Positions 42,431 through 52,918 of a DNA stretch of 64,000 nt are shown in pieces. How positions within the stretch are numbered: position 1 is the stretch's first letter; every line of letters starts with the position of its first letter. This stretch comes from Dromiciops gliroides (Eukaryota; Chordata; Mammalia; Microbiotheria; Microbiotheriidae), in contig NC_057863.1 in NCBI RefSeq assembly GCF_019393635.1, positions 639,430,306 through 639,494,305 on the forward strand, written 5' to 3'. A model generated the notes under the pieces. The model saw nothing but the letters and a program-made list of their open reading frames with translations. It did not search any database and was not told the DNA's origin. A program made the position numbers and the translations under genes.

Positions 42431-42793
42431 GTCTATCGCTGTGGAACATTGAATACGTTGTCATATTTACTCTCAGTGTATTGATTGGTTTTGACAAAAA
42501 TTTTTCATCTTCCTCTTTTTCTTTTCTCTTTAAAAAAAAATCTTTGCTAAGTTTTGTACAAACAGAAGCAATGCAGTCAAGATTAGAAGAGAAGCAGAAA
42601 GCTGGGAAACAATTTTTACTGCCAGTGTTTCTGATAAAGGTCTCATTTCTAAAATATATAGGGAACTAAATCAAATTTATAATAATTCAAGTCATTCCCC
42701 AATTGAGAAATGATCAGAGGATATGAACAGGCAGTTTTCAGATGAAGAAATCAAACCTATCTATTGCCATGTGAAAGAATGCTCTAAATCACT

Positions 42794-42967
42794 TGTTTTG
42801 TTTTGTTTTGTTTTTTAAATTTTTTTTTTTAGTGAGGCAATTGGGGGTAAGTGACTTGCCCAGGGTCACACAGCTAGTAAGTGTTAAGTGTCTGAGGCCA
42901 GATTTGAACTCAGGTACTCTTGAATCCAGGGCAGGGGTGTTCTATCCACTGCGCCACCTAGCTGCCC
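42794..42967 (-). mobile_element. A-tailed SINE, AATTGCCTCAC subtype, nested in L1
   Basis: Exact 12-bp duplication CTCTAAATCACT at 42782-42793 and 42968-42979. Tail of (TTTTG)n on the plus strand. Confidence 0.94.
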
Positions 42968-43781
42968 CTCTAAATCACTGTTGATTAAAGAAATGTGAAT
43001 TAAAACAATTCTGAGGTACTACCGCACACCTCTCAGATTGGTTAATATGACAAAAAATAAAAATAATAAATGTTGGAGAAACTGTGGAAAAATTGGAACA
43101 CCAATGCATTGTTGGTGGAGCTGTGAACTGATCCAACCATTCTGGAGAACAATTTGGAACTATGCCCAAAGGGCTATAAAGCTCTGAGTACCCTTTGACC
43201 CAGCAATACCACTATTAGGTCTATATCCCAAGAAGATCAAAAAAAAGGGAAAATGACCCACATGTATGAAAATATTTATAGCTGCTATTTTTGTGGTGGC
43301 AAAGAATTGGAAATTGAGGGGATGCCCATCCATTGGGGAATGGCTAAAAAAGTTCTGGTATATGAATGTAATGGAATATTATTGTACTGTAAGAAACAAT
43401 AAGCAGGCAGATTTCAGAAAAACCTGAAAAGACTTGCATAAATTGATGTTGAGTGAAATGAGCAGAACCAAGAGAACATTGTACACAGTATCAATGACAT
43501 TGTGGGATGATCAACTGTGATAGACTTGGCTCTTCTCAGCAATACAATGATCCAAGATAATTCCAAAGGACTCATGATGGAAAATGTTCTCCACATTCAG
43601 AAAAAAAGAATTCTGGAATCAGAATTCAGATTGAACCATACTGTTTCTGTTTTTTCTTCTTCTTTTTTTTCTTTTTTAAGGTTTTCCCTTTTTCTGATTC
43701 TTCTTTCACAATATGACTAATGCAGAAATATGTTTAATGTGATTATACATATATAACCTATATCAGATTGCTTTCTTTCTT

Positions 43782-43923
43782 TTTTTTTTGAGGGGCAATT
43801 GGGGTTAAGTGACTTGCCCAGGGTCACACAGCTAGTAAGTGTCAAGTGTCTGAGATCAGATTTGAACTTAGATCCTCCTGAATCCAGGGTCGGTGCTCTA
43901 TCCACTGCGCCATCTAGCTGCCA
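43782..43923 (-). mobile_element. A-tailed SINE, hybrid 3' end, nested in L1
   Basis: Exact 18-bp duplication CAGATTGCTTTCTTTCTT at 43764-43781 and 43924-43941. Confidence 0.95.
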
Positions 43924-44170
43924 CAGATTGCTTTCTTTCTTGGGGAGGGGGGAAGGAAGGAATGGAGGGAGAAAAATTTGGAACTAGAAATCTTATAAAA
44001 ACAAATGTTGAAAACTATCTTTACATATAACTAGAAAATAATAATTTTATGATTAAATATTTCTTTGCTCTTTAGGGATGACTTTCTCTAAGGGAAGAAG
44101 GGGTACAGGGAAAATTTGAATGATATAAAATCAAAAGATAGCTATAATTTCATTTAAAAAGAACCAAGTA

Positions 44171-44340
44171 GGGGCAGCTAGTTGGCGCAGCAGATAAAGC
44201 ACTGGCCTTGGATTCAGGAGTACCAGAGTTCAAATCCAGCCTCAGACACTTGACACTTAACTAGCTGTGCGACCCTGGGCAAGTCACTTAACCTTCATTG
44301 CCCTGCAAAAACAAAACAAAAACAAAACAAAACAAAACAA
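44171..44340 (+). mobile_element. A-tailed SINE
   Basis: Exact 14-bp duplication AAAAGAACCAAGTA at 44157-44170 and 44341-44354. Long CAAAA tail. Confidence 0.94.
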
Positions 44341-44689
44341 AAAAGAACCAAGTACAAGTAGATACTCAGAAAACACAAATTACTTGGCCATAAGGACTCC
44401 AAGAGTGACAGGAAGAAATGAAGCAAAGGACAAAAAAAAAATGGAATTGTAAGTGAAACAACAAGGAAAAGAACTGGAAGGAGTATAGCTTGGACTAAAA
44501 GTTGGAAAACATTATCCAGGTAGAGGACTCACTGAAAATTCAATTGGAACAAACAGAAGTCAGAGTCCAGGAGAGAACAAGAAATATTTGAATAAAATCA
44601 AAAGACTGAGAAAACACAAGAAAATGTAAGGTACCTACCATCTAACTAACCTAGGAAATGGGTGTAGAAAAAAAAATTTACAAATCCTC

Positions 44690-44825
44690 AGCCTTTCCAT
44701 CTGCCTCCCAGATGAAATGTTCTGTCTGTTATCTCTTCCAATTAGAATGTGAGCTCTTTAAGAACAGAGGCTGTCTCACTTCTATTTGTATTCCCACTGT
44801 GATATCAGAAGAATGACACATGATA
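44690..44825 (+). mobile_element. L2 3' end fragment
   Basis: ttagaatgtgagctctttaa, then gaacagaggctgtctcactt, a standard L2 UTR stretch. Confidence 0.7.
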
Positions 44826-45297
44826 CCACACATGTAGCCAGGTTCAATGGTGTCTCGGGCACCACACCCTGCAGGTCATCCTGCCACCTGAATCATTACT
44901 ATGCACTTTTACCTTCTATGTAAACCTATGCTTTGGTTGGATAATGTATTTTTCATAAATAAACTTGCAATCTTGAGCCACCATTTCTGTTCATGAAATA
45001 TCATTTATTTAATGAAATGGAGAAAACTTTCCCAGCAGTAATTATTCATTAATAATTAAATACTAAAATTAATGGATAGATACAATTTATTTAACAGACA
45101 TGAAGACCCATATATCTCTATAACATTTTGGCCATGGACGATTTCACAACTGAAGTAACCTCAAACCCTCGACATAAGAGGTTGACTCCTCTTCACTGTT
45201 GATAAACTCAGTCTCAAGTCATTTTATTCATCCGAGACAACAATTCAAGTTTCAAGCATGTCCTTCGTGAGTCTCTTCGGGATTGGTCCTTTCTTTT
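44826..45297. other. Unassigned AT-rich sequence
   Basis: Not recognised. The left part (about 44830-45000) has an AATAAA near 44959, and an LTR-like end is possible but unsupported. Confidence 0.25.
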
Positions 45298-45310
45298 AAA
45301 ATTCACTTTG

Positions 45311-45461
45311 GGGGCAGCTAGGTGGCGCAGTGGATAAAGCACCGGCCCTGAAGTCAGGAGTACCTGAGTTCAAATCCGGCCTTAGACACTTAACACTTAC
45401 TAGCTGTGTGACCCTGGGCAAGTCACTTGACCCCAATTGCCTCACTAAAAAAAAAAGAAAG
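45311..45461 (+). mobile_element. A-tailed SINE, AATTGCCTCAC subtype
   Basis: Exact 13-bp duplication AAAATTCACTTTG at 45298-45310 and 45462-45474. Confidence 0.95.
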
Positions 45462-45644
45462 AAAATTCACTTTGATAATCATAGGGGGCAGAATTTCCAA
45501 AATATCCTGTATTTGCTGGATACTCACAGATCTTTCAGAGAATTCAATTTGTCAGGTTTCTTTCTAATAGAGTGTCATTTATGGCTGTTCTGATGAGGAA
45601 GGAGTTCCAGAGTACCTTCTTCCTCTCTGTACCCTCCATAGATT

Positions 45645-45798
45645 TTTTCTTTTTTTTTTTGTGGGGCAATGAGGGTTAAGTGACTTGCCCAGGGTCACAC
45701 AGCTAGTAGGTGTCAAGTGTCTGAAGCCGAATTTGAACTCAGGTCCTCCTGAATCCGCAATCAGTGCTTTATATACTGAGCCACCTAGCTGCCCCCTC
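45645..45798 (-). mobile_element. A-tailed SINE
   Basis: Exact 11-bp duplication CTCCATAGATT at 45634-45644 and 45799-45809. CATTGCCC subtype. Confidence 0.94.
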
Positions 45799-45847
45799 CT
45801 CCATAGATTCTTCATAGAGCCTCAGGGATCACAGATAAAATACACAG

Positions 45848-45896
45848 ACAGACAGACACACACACACACACATACACACACACACACACACACACC
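45848..45896. repeat. (CA)n microsatellite
   Basis: About 20 CA units with one CATA interruption, preceded by CAGA units. Confidence 0.95.
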
Positions 45897-46029
45897 CCTC
45901 CCGGATTCCAGAGGGGGAATTTCTTCATATCAAACACTTTTTCCTACTGATTTTTAAAAAAACTGCCATTTTTTTTCAACATTCTATTTTTAGCTTTTTT
46001 CTGGCTCTTAAAGCTACAGTAGCAGTATC

Positions 46030-46395
46030 TGAAGTCTGAGATAGATGCTTGGCACGATGCACACAGCAAGTGTTAATAAATGCTTTTCCATTATGTTCCA
46101 GTTCACTCTCCTGTTCATCTCTAGATCCAGCTCATCCATAGATGTGTGGATGGACCACCTCCAGGTGTATAATCACAGTTTTGACAACAGGAAATGGGTA
46201 GGTTCAACTCTTGAGTCAAGTCAACAAGCATTTATTAAGTGCTTACGGTGTGCCAGGTAATTATGGATCTCATTGAGGAGGCTCTTAAACATTGATGCAA
46301 TCAGGCCGATGCCATCCACACCCAACGTTTACCTAGAGCTTTAAGATTTACAAAGCACTCTGCACATATGATTTCTTTGAATAGTGGATGGCTGT
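46030..46395. mobile_element. L2 and MIR end fragments
   Basis: Plus L2-type tail (46035-46085, gtgttaataaatgctttt), reversed L2 tail (46210-46260, aacaagcatttattaagtgc) and a MIR piece (46330-46390, tttacaaagcactctgcac). Confidence 0.6.
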
Positions 46396-46464
46396 TGGTG
46401 ACCTTTGGAAATCTTTATCTACCAGCTCTTTGGAGGAGAGAAGATAAAGCTGAATTGGATTTTT

Positions 46465-46610
46465 TGGGGTGAGGGGTGGGGCAATGAGGGTTAAGTGACT
46501 TGCCCAGGGTCACACAGCTAGTAAGTGTCAAGTGTCTGAGGTCGAATTTGAACTCGGGTCCTCCTGAATCCAGGGCCAGTGCTTTATCCACTGCGCCACC
46601 TAGCTGCCCC
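46465..46610 (-). mobile_element. A-tailed SINE
   Basis: Exact 15-bp duplication CTGAATTGGATTTTT at 46450-46464 and 46611-46625. Confidence 0.95.
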
Positions 46611-46639
46611 CTGAATTGGATTTTTACACATCTACATAA

Positions 46640-46790
46640 TAGATCCAGAACTGGAAGAAATCCTTAGGGGCCACGGAGCATCACCCCCTCATTTTACAAG
46701 GGAAGAAACTGAGGCACAGAGTGGATAAGTGACTTGTTTAGGGTCAAACAGTGTTTTAAGAAGGATTTGAACCCAGGTCGAGGTTGCCTC
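46640..46790 (-). mobile_element. MIR-like fragment
   Basis: Reverse: ttttacaagggaagaaactg, then ataagtgacttgtttagggt. Confidence 0.6.
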
Positions 46791-47332
46791 TCAAGACCGT
46801 GGGGTGAGTGTGAGTGGGGAGAAACGGAGGAAACAGATGCGGGGCGGAGCCTTCTCCTACTCCTCACGCCCCACCCCATGGGCGGAGTCTAAAGAAATTC
46901 CCGTGGGTTTCAGAAAGAACGCCTTTCTCGCTAAACCCCGCCCCCGAAATTTCTGGCCAATCATTCCCTCGGGGCCGTACACCTGCTAGTGACGTCATTA
47001 TGACATGTTACTCCGCAGTGATCATCTTCACTCCTGGCAGTCGGTATTTGAGGCCTGTGACAGTCCCTATACATAAGTGTCTGTATTCGCCACCTCCGTA
47101 GCTCCGACTCAACGTCAGCAGGGGACGTGGCATCCGATGTGAAGAACTGAGGGCGCAAAGGGCAGGGAGGGTGGCGCAGGAGATCGCCCCGGAAGTGGCA
47201 GTCCCTCCTGATTGAGGGGTGGAGCCAAGAGACTGTTTACAACCAGCTAGTCGTTTTGCGCAGACTCCCTTTTGATCTAGCGCATGCGTACTTACGGCTC
47301 CCTAAGGCCCAACTCCGGAAGGGGGCGGGGAG

Positions 47333-47346
47333 GTTGCTATGGTGAC
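47333..47346 (+). promoter_or_regulatory. RFX X-box-like motif
   Basis: GTTGCTATGGTGAC differs at two of 14 positions from GTTGCCATGGYAAC, with both half sites kept. It lies 76 bases before the ATG. RFX2/3 X-boxes near starts are typical of ciliary genes. Confidence 0.55.
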
Positions 47347-47421
47347 GGATGTGCTCGAAATTCCCCGGGGATCCGCGTGCCAGTCCCTGATGAAGCTCGT
47401 GAGCTCGACATTCGGGGAGGG

Positions 47422-47431
47422 ATGAGTACAG
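47422..47431 (+). CDS. First coding exon end of an unidentified gene (MST...)
   Basis: Seen: ATG AGT ACA G followed by GTAAGA, a strong donor, just after the CpG-rich promoter. G is at -3, an acceptable start context. The codon split after one base matches the phase of the exon at 63919, giving M-S-T-E. I chose this ATG because no other start near the promoter joins that exon in frame. The upstream edge of the exon is not defined. Alternatively this exon is non-coding and translation starts at the later ATG in the next exon. Confidence 0.55.
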
Positions 47432-47689
47432 GTAAGACAAATAAATAGAATGAGGAAAATCAGGAGAGGACTAGGGAGCTATCTTCCTCCCACCTGCCGG
47501 GATTGGGTCCGACCCATCTGCAGAAAATCCCCGGTCTTATTTGCATATAATTTACATAACGTTGGAAGTGTTCCCAAGCTGCTGCGTGCGGGGGCTGCCG
47601 AGGCAAGGAGCCCATGGAGACCGGCTTTGAGCCAAACTGCCCCTGCCGGCAGCGCCTCGCCTAGCACGTGGGTCCGTCTGCACACAGTA

Positions 47690-48069
47690 GCTACTTAATC
47701 ACCAAGCATTAATTAAGCGCTTATTAAGTAACTTGCACACTGCATGGCACCTGGTGCACAAAGAAAAAAGTGAAAGGAAATGTGCATATGCAAAGCAGTT
47801 TGGTGAGAGGAGACATTTGCCACTGGGGGCATCATGAAAGGCTTTGGCTAGAATTTAACTTGGGATGAGCTTTAGAGGAGTGAGAAGGGAGCGCATTCCA
47901 GGTATGGCGGGGAAAGCCAATACAACGTCGTGAAGACTGTGCTAGGCCAGTTCGGAACATATAGAGTGTGAAGGGCAGTAATGTCTATAACAAGCCTGGA
48001 AAGGAATATTGGAGCCAGGTTGTAAAGAGTTTTAAATGACAAAGGAGTTTGTGTTTGATCCTAGAGCTT
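47690..48069 (-). mobile_element. L2-clade LINE, outer part
   Basis: Reversed tail (aagcattaattaagcgctta), then gggagcgcattccaggtatg and caaaggagtttgtgtttgat. It continues after the SINE. Confidence 0.8.
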
Positions 48070-48297
48070 TTGTTGTTGAGACTTTTTGTGACCCCATTTG
48101 GGGTCTTTTTTTGGGGGGGGGAAGATACTGGTTTGCCATTTCCTTTTCCAACCCATTTTACAGATGAGGAAACTGAGGTAAACAGGGTTAAGTGACTTGC
48201 CCAGGGTCACACAGCTAGTGTCTGAGGCTGTATTTGAATTCAGGTCTTTCAGACTCCAGGGCCAGTGCTCTATCGGCTGAGCCACCTAGATGCCCTT
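48070..48297 (-). mobile_element. SINE with RTE-type 3' tail, nested in L2
   Basis: Reverse: tgagactttttgtgacccca, ggtttgccatttccttttcc, CORE, head ending gagccacctagatgccc. Confidence 0.87.
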
Positions 48298-48775
48298 GGT
48301 TAGGTAGCTCTTGGAATTTATTGAGGAGGAGAATGACGTGATCAGGTCTGTGCTTTACAGATATCACTTTGGCGACAGTGTGCAGAATGATTGGGAGAGA
48401 GGAGAGGGGGAGAGACTTGGGGAATGGAAACCCATTAAGAAGTTATTGCAATAATCCACAGGAGAGAAGGTAAAAGCCTGATGTGTGGGGTAATGGAGAG
48501 TGAGGAATCCAACATGGGGAATGTGAAAGAATGGTAGCATAATTGACAACAATTGAGAAGTTGGGGGGGGGGAGAAGAGTTTGACAGAAAGAAGATAATA
48601 AGTTCTGCTTTGGATGAGTTAACTTTGAAGCAGCCCAGGCTCTGAAATGCCTCTTCCCAAATTCCTACTAAATTCTCTTCTGAGTGTGGCATGGCCGGTG
48701 TCAGAAGAGATCTCAAGCGATCTTGAGCACTGGAGAGAGAGAGGAGAGGATGGGGGGGGGAGAGGGAGGGGGGGA

Positions 48776-48842
<67 letters not shown>

Positions 48843-48875
48843 GGGGGGAGGGAGAGGGAAAGAGGGAGAAAGGGG

Positions 48876-48906
<31 letters not shown>

Positions 48907-49230
48907 AGGGAGGGAGAGGGAGAGAGAGAGGAGGGAGGAGAGAGGAGAGGAGAGACGGGAGAAGGAAAGAGGAGAGAGAGGAGAGAAAAGAGAGAGGAGA
49001 AGAGGGAGGGAGACAGAGAGAGAATGGGAGAGAATAATTGAATCTATAGAAGCTGATGAGCTCATCAAGAGCGTCTAGAGAGCAAAGGGAAGAAGTGCCA
49101 GGATAGAAGCTTGCAGGACACTTACCGTTGGAGAGATGAATGTGAGGAAATAGACGCCACATTTGAGAAGATGTCAGGAAGAGCCGCTGGATCTGGCCAC
49201 AGATAGAAAGCCACCTGTGCTAGAAGTGAC
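48298..49230 (-). mobile_element. L2-clade LINE, inner part, interrupted by a GA tract
   Basis: tttattgaggaggagaatga, aagaagttattgcaataatc, ttctgctttggatgagttaa, then after the GA repeat gctgatgagctcatcaagag. No intact frame. Confidence 0.75.
48733..49025. repeat. Long (GA)n purine tract
   Basis: About 290 bases of almost only G and A, with a core of pure GA repeats near 48780-48835. Frames give Arg-Glu or Leu-Ser runs and are not genes. Confidence 0.97.
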
Positions 49231-49379
49231 ACAGTGTGAAAGGCACTCAGACCTCAAGTTTCAACATGTCCCAGAAGAATGAAGAGAGATCTCAGTGTTC
49301 TAAATAAAAAAATAATAATAATGTGAGTGAGAAAACATTCAGCAACTTCCCACCCAATATGCCAAGCTTCCCATCTCTT

Positions 49380-49870
49380 TAAAACTTTTCTGAAAATGGA
49401 CCTTGCATGTGCTTAGAATATCCCTGATGCAAACAAAAGAGGGAGGGGAAAAGGAGGATTTTGCAGGTGCTTCCTGCCTTCACAATGACACAATGGACTG
49501 GGGGTATAGAGACAAGACTATCCTGGCCCCCTCTTCCAGCTGCTGGTATCCTCCTTCCCCAAACTACTTTGTGTTCACCTGTATCCTGCCTTGTTTCCCC
49601 AATTAGAGTGCAAGTTCTTTGAAGGGAGGGACTCTTTTATCTTTGTATCACCAAGCACAATGCTTGGCATATAGTAGGCATTTAATAAATGCTTATGGGG
49701 GGCAGCTAGGTGGCGAAGTGGATAAAGCACCTGCCCTGGATTCAGGCGTACTTGAGTTCAAATCCGGCCTCAGACACTTGGCACTTACTAGCTGTATGAC
49801 CCTGGGCAAGTCACTTAACCCCCATTGCCCTGCCAAAAAAAAAAATTAAAATAAATGCTTATGATTAACA
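49380..49870 (+). mobile_element. L2 3' end split by a SINE
   Basis: ttagagtgcaagttctttga and atgcttggcatatagtaggc, then aataaatgcttatg. SINE at 49698-49849. Confidence 0.72.
49698..49849 (+). mobile_element. A-tailed SINE nested in the L2 tail
   Basis: Exact 14-bp duplication AATAAATGCTTATG at 49684-49697 and 49850-49863. Confidence 0.95.
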
Positions 49871-50130
49871 GACTGACTTGATTACAAAGAAGCATGTGTT
49901 AAGTGTGCACAGCTGGACACTTAAGGGCTCATTTGCAGTTGGAAGGCTCCCATGCTGATGTTCAGATCCAGAAGGTTCCAGGATAGATGATACTGTGTTC
50001 AGCGATCCTGAGTACCAGAATGAAACAGGAATAAAATGGGGTCTGTGCATTCTGATGAGCAATCTAGAACCATGCGAGAAAAGTTGCTGAATGTTTAATA
50101 ATGAGTTGTTTCTGCTCTATCTCCCCCCTC

Positions 50131-50282
50131 TTTTTTTGGGGGGGGGGCAGGGCAGTGAGGATTAAGTGACTTGCCCAGGGTCACACAGCTAGTAAGTGTC
50201 AAGTGTCTGCGACTGGATTTGGACTCAGGTCCTCCTGAATCCAGGGCCGGTGCTTTATCCACTGCACCACCTAGATGCCCCC
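50131..50282 (-). mobile_element. A-tailed SINE with G-run tail
   Basis: Reverse copy. The plus-strand tail is a T-run, then about ten G before cagggcagtgagg. Target duplication unclear. Confidence 0.88.
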
Positions 50283-50560
50283 TCCCCAGTTCAGTTTTAA
50301 GCCACTGGAGGACAGGAACCCTGGATGCCCCAAAGGACCTAAAACAGGTATTTGCACAGTTGTACAGTGTTGAGCATTGGGTGCACCCTATGGAGTGTAC
50401 GTGGAGATGACCTTTGTGGGCCATCCCGTGGAATGTGTGCAGAGCAATCCTGGCAACCTTTGGGGGCATGCACAACTCCACCCTGAAAGGACTGGAGCTT
50501 TGGGGTGATGTTGTAAACCCAGGATGGTCCCTTGGTCCTGATGCTCTGGTAGGGAGCACT
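50283..50560. other. Unassigned sequence
   Basis: No gene or repeat recognised. Confidence 0.35.
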
Positions 50561-50570
50561 GAGTCATTTT

Positions 50571-50717
50571 TTTTTTCTTTTTGCGGAGAAGTGAGGGTTA
50601 AATGACTCGCCCAAAGTCACACAGCTAGTAAGTGTCAAGTGTCTGAGGCCATATTTGAACTCAGGTCCTCCTGAATCCAGGGCCAGTGCTTTATCCACTG
50701 CACCACCTAGCTGCCCC
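50571..50717 (-). mobile_element. A-tailed SINE
   Basis: Flanks GAGTCATTTT and GAGTTATTTT (one difference). 3' end slightly diverged (tgcggagaagtgaggg). Confidence 0.88.
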
Positions 50718-51404
50718 GAGTTATTTTAGCAGAAAGGAGGTCCAGTTTCTGCCTCTCTTCCCCTCTGCTCGTTGTTTGGTCTCTTTAAGTATCTCCCTGG
50801 AAGTGGGACAGCAGTCCCAGGTGGCCCGAGGTTTGGGGCTTCCGCTTCTCTTTTGTCTCTTTCCTGAGTATCAGTGACTGAGTGTGTGATCCGGAGATGG
50901 ACGCCTTCAGCTTTGAGGATTGTTTTCTGAGTTCAACAGTTTGGATCCTCCAGGTCTTCTGCTGGTGCTCTTTGGCAGGAGCTTCTAGCGTCTGTCTGCT
51001 CAGCCCCTCTTGGAGATGACCAGTAGTGAGAGATCGAGCCCGTTCCCTGACCTTTTTGCCAGAAGTCAGGGTCCTGGAGGGGTTGGTCTTGGCAGCGCAG
51101 TGCCGATTCATCCCACACATCCCACAAAATGCTTCAGGTTTTGATATTTTGACTAACAATCTCCTGGGAGAACATAACTGTGGTTCCAAGTTCTTGATTC
51201 TTGTTTAAGGGTTTTTTGTTTGGTTGTTGTCAATGCAGACTCGTGAGTCTTTTGTGTCCTTTAGCATTTCTTTTGTGTGGAGGAAATAAATAACAGGTCT
51301 TCTGCCTGCTGTCCACTGGACATCGAGCACCTTCCTAAATCTTCCTTTTGGGGAGACTCTTGACCTGGAGCAAGTTTGAGCTTAAGTGATTTTCTTTCCC
51401 CAGG
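50718..51404. other. Unique sequence with a 134-codon minus frame
   Basis: The minus frame 51189-50785 is open and rich in Lys, Ser and Gln, but its first ATG is at residue 23 and no domain is recognised. It lies in the intron of the plus-strand gene. Not called as a gene. Confidence 0.3.
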
Positions 51405-51423
51405 ACTCAACATAGTATCTGTA

Positions 51424-51567
51424 TTTTATTTATTTATTTTTTGTTGCAGTGCAATGAAGATTAATTGACTTGCCCAGGGTAAGTGTCAAGTGTCTGAGGT
51501 CACATTTGAACTCAGGTCCTCCTGAATCCAAGGCTGGTGCTTTATCCACTTCACCACTTAGCTGCCC
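51424..51567 (-). mobile_element. A-tailed SINE with internal loss
   Basis: 19-bp duplication with one difference: ACTCAACATAGTATCTGTA (51405-51423) and ACTCAACATAGTCTCTGTA (51568-51586). It lacks the cacacagctagt segment. Confidence 0.92.
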
Positions 51568-51735
51568 ACTCAACATAGTCTCTGTAATCTGTATGCATGA
51601 CCAGAACTAAGATCTCCCCCTAGTGGCAAGGGAGAGGGTAAGCGCACTAGCCTCGCTTGGCTCAGGAGTGGGTAGGTGTGTGGAGGGAGATGAGCCCTCC
51701 TGCGGGGGCTCTTACCTAGGCTTCACTCTGTTTTT

Positions 51736-51921
51736 CTTTTTTCTTTCTTTCTTCCTTCCTTCCTTCCTTTCTTTCTTTCTTTGTGGGGCAATGGGGGTTA
51801 AGTGACTTGCCCAGGGTCACACAGCTAGTAAGTGTCAAGTATCTGAGGCTGGATTTGAACTCAGGTACTCCTGAATCCAGGGCCGGTGCTTTATCCACTG
51901 CGCCACCTAGCTGCTGCCCCT
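51736..51921 (-). mobile_element. A-tailed SINE with expanded TTTC/TTCC tail
   Basis: Flanks TTCACTCTGTTTTT and TTCACCCTGTTTTT (14 bp, one difference). The tail at 51736-51782 has grown into a pyrimidine microsatellite. Confidence 0.92.
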
Positions 51922-51962
51922 TTCACCCTGTTTTTATACAGTCTGGTCCCTTTCCTTCCATG

Positions 51963-52160
51963 GAAGTGGTACAGTGGGAAAAGGAGCCAGTCTGGAGTCA
52001 GAGATCCTGGGTTCTAATCCAGACTCTGCCCCCTCCTGTATTTGCATAAATCTTTTCACTTCCCTGAGCTTCATCTGTCCAATGAGGCTGATAATACCTG
52101 TAGTACCCACTCCAAAGGGCTTTTGCAAGGATGAAATGAGATAACTGATGTGAAATTAAT
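51963..52160 (+). mobile_element. MIR/CORE-SINE
   Basis: agtctggagtcagagatcct, gggttctaatccagactctg, then gcaaggatgaaatgagataa. Confidence 0.78.
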
Positions 52161-52164
52161 GGAT

Positions 52165-52770
52165 GCATTGAGGCAGCCTGGGAGAAAGGGTGCTGGAGCA
52201 GAATTCTCCTTTTTCTGTCTGTTAACTCTGACCGAACTGGCCTCTAGCCTGTGGATGGCCAGAGCTTAACAGAGCAGGCTAGAGACAGGAGGGTCAGGAA
52301 CCAGACAGAAGTTTAATTTCAAAGTGAAGGAAACAGCTCAGTCAGACACATCTGCTAGGTCTCTGCTCCTGCTGGGGGGACCCGCTTTAGTGTGGCAGAA
52401 CCTCACTTTATATACTTGTGGCCAGACAACGCATGAAGCAGAGGGGAGCAATGGTGGTGAGGTACAATAGCAACAGGGAGGCCAGGTTCATAGCACAGCT
52501 TCCTGTCTGGGCCTGTTGGTGCTCGCCCAAGTTCAGGAACCATCCGTTCTGGGATTTATTTGCAGCAGAATTCACCCAGAGGATGAGTGCAAAGGATTGT
52601 GGTTATGTCAAGTTCAGGGCAAGGCTTCCTTGCTGGGCCTTAGCTCTGGAAAACAGGGTGTCTCTTAATAGTATCTTGACAGACTTCTCTGGGCCTCAAC
52701 TTCCTGATTTGTAAAATGGGGGGGGGATTTGACAGTTTCTGCTGATCCTCCCAGCCCTTAGATATCGGTT
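52165..52770 (+). mobile_element. MIR split by a solo LTR
   Basis: Left piece gaggcagcctgggagaaagg, then gtgctggagcag. Right piece ctctgggcctcaacttcctg and atttgtaaaatggg. The LTR lies between. Confidence 0.6.
52220..52681 (-). mobile_element. Solo LTR of an endogenous retrovirus (fossil)
   Basis: On the minus strand it begins TGTCAAGATACT and ends GAGTTAACA, with a TATA box (agtatataaagtgagg) near 52413-52428 and an attaaa-type signal downstream. About 462 bp. No internal genes adjoin. Inserted in an older MIR. Family not identified; target duplication not clear. Confidence 0.6.
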
Positions 52771-52918
52771 CCTGTGTTCCCATGATCTAGCCTGGTTTTT
52801 ACATTTCAGTTCTCTATCCTGGGACCGGAAGCCTGTCTGGAAGGTTGGGGAGGTTGACCCACCCCTCCCATCCCCTAATTGAATTTTCCCTAAGAAGCCC
52901 ATGAGGTATTCCTATTCT

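Larger units (their letters stand above)
42553..44045 (+). mobile_element. L1 3' part with two nested SINEs
   Basis: ORF2 C-terminal region: cattccccaattgagaaatg, gttggtggagctgtgaactg, accctttgacccagcaatac, gcccatccattggggaatgg. Then a UTR of the ACTATCTTTACATATAA type. Broken by stops. Hosts SINEs at 42794-42967 and 43782-43923. Confidence 0.9.
46800..47445 (+). promoter_or_regulatory. CpG-rich promoter of the plus-strand gene
   Basis: Raised CpG content and unique sequence. In order: CRE TGACGTCA at 46990-46997, ETS CCGGAAGTG at 47189-47197, NRF1-like GCGCATGCGT at 47280-47289, a second ETS-like core at 47315-47320, and an X-box-like GTTGCTATGGTGAC at 47333-47346. The exon with the split start region follows at 47422. 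Broad, TATA-less type. A divergent minus-strand transcript is possible but no minus exon was identified. Confidence 0.68.

Noticed and set aside
44817-45000. Possible fourth LTR with AATAAA near 44959
   Set aside because: No clear start, TATA box or target duplication; left as unassigned.
48619-49162. Long Arg-Glu and Leu-Ser frames
   Set aside because: They are readings of the GA microsatellite in different frames.
51613-51627. CCACTAGGGGG-like minus-strand CTCF site
   Set aside because: The key C after the G-run is replaced, which usually abolishes binding.
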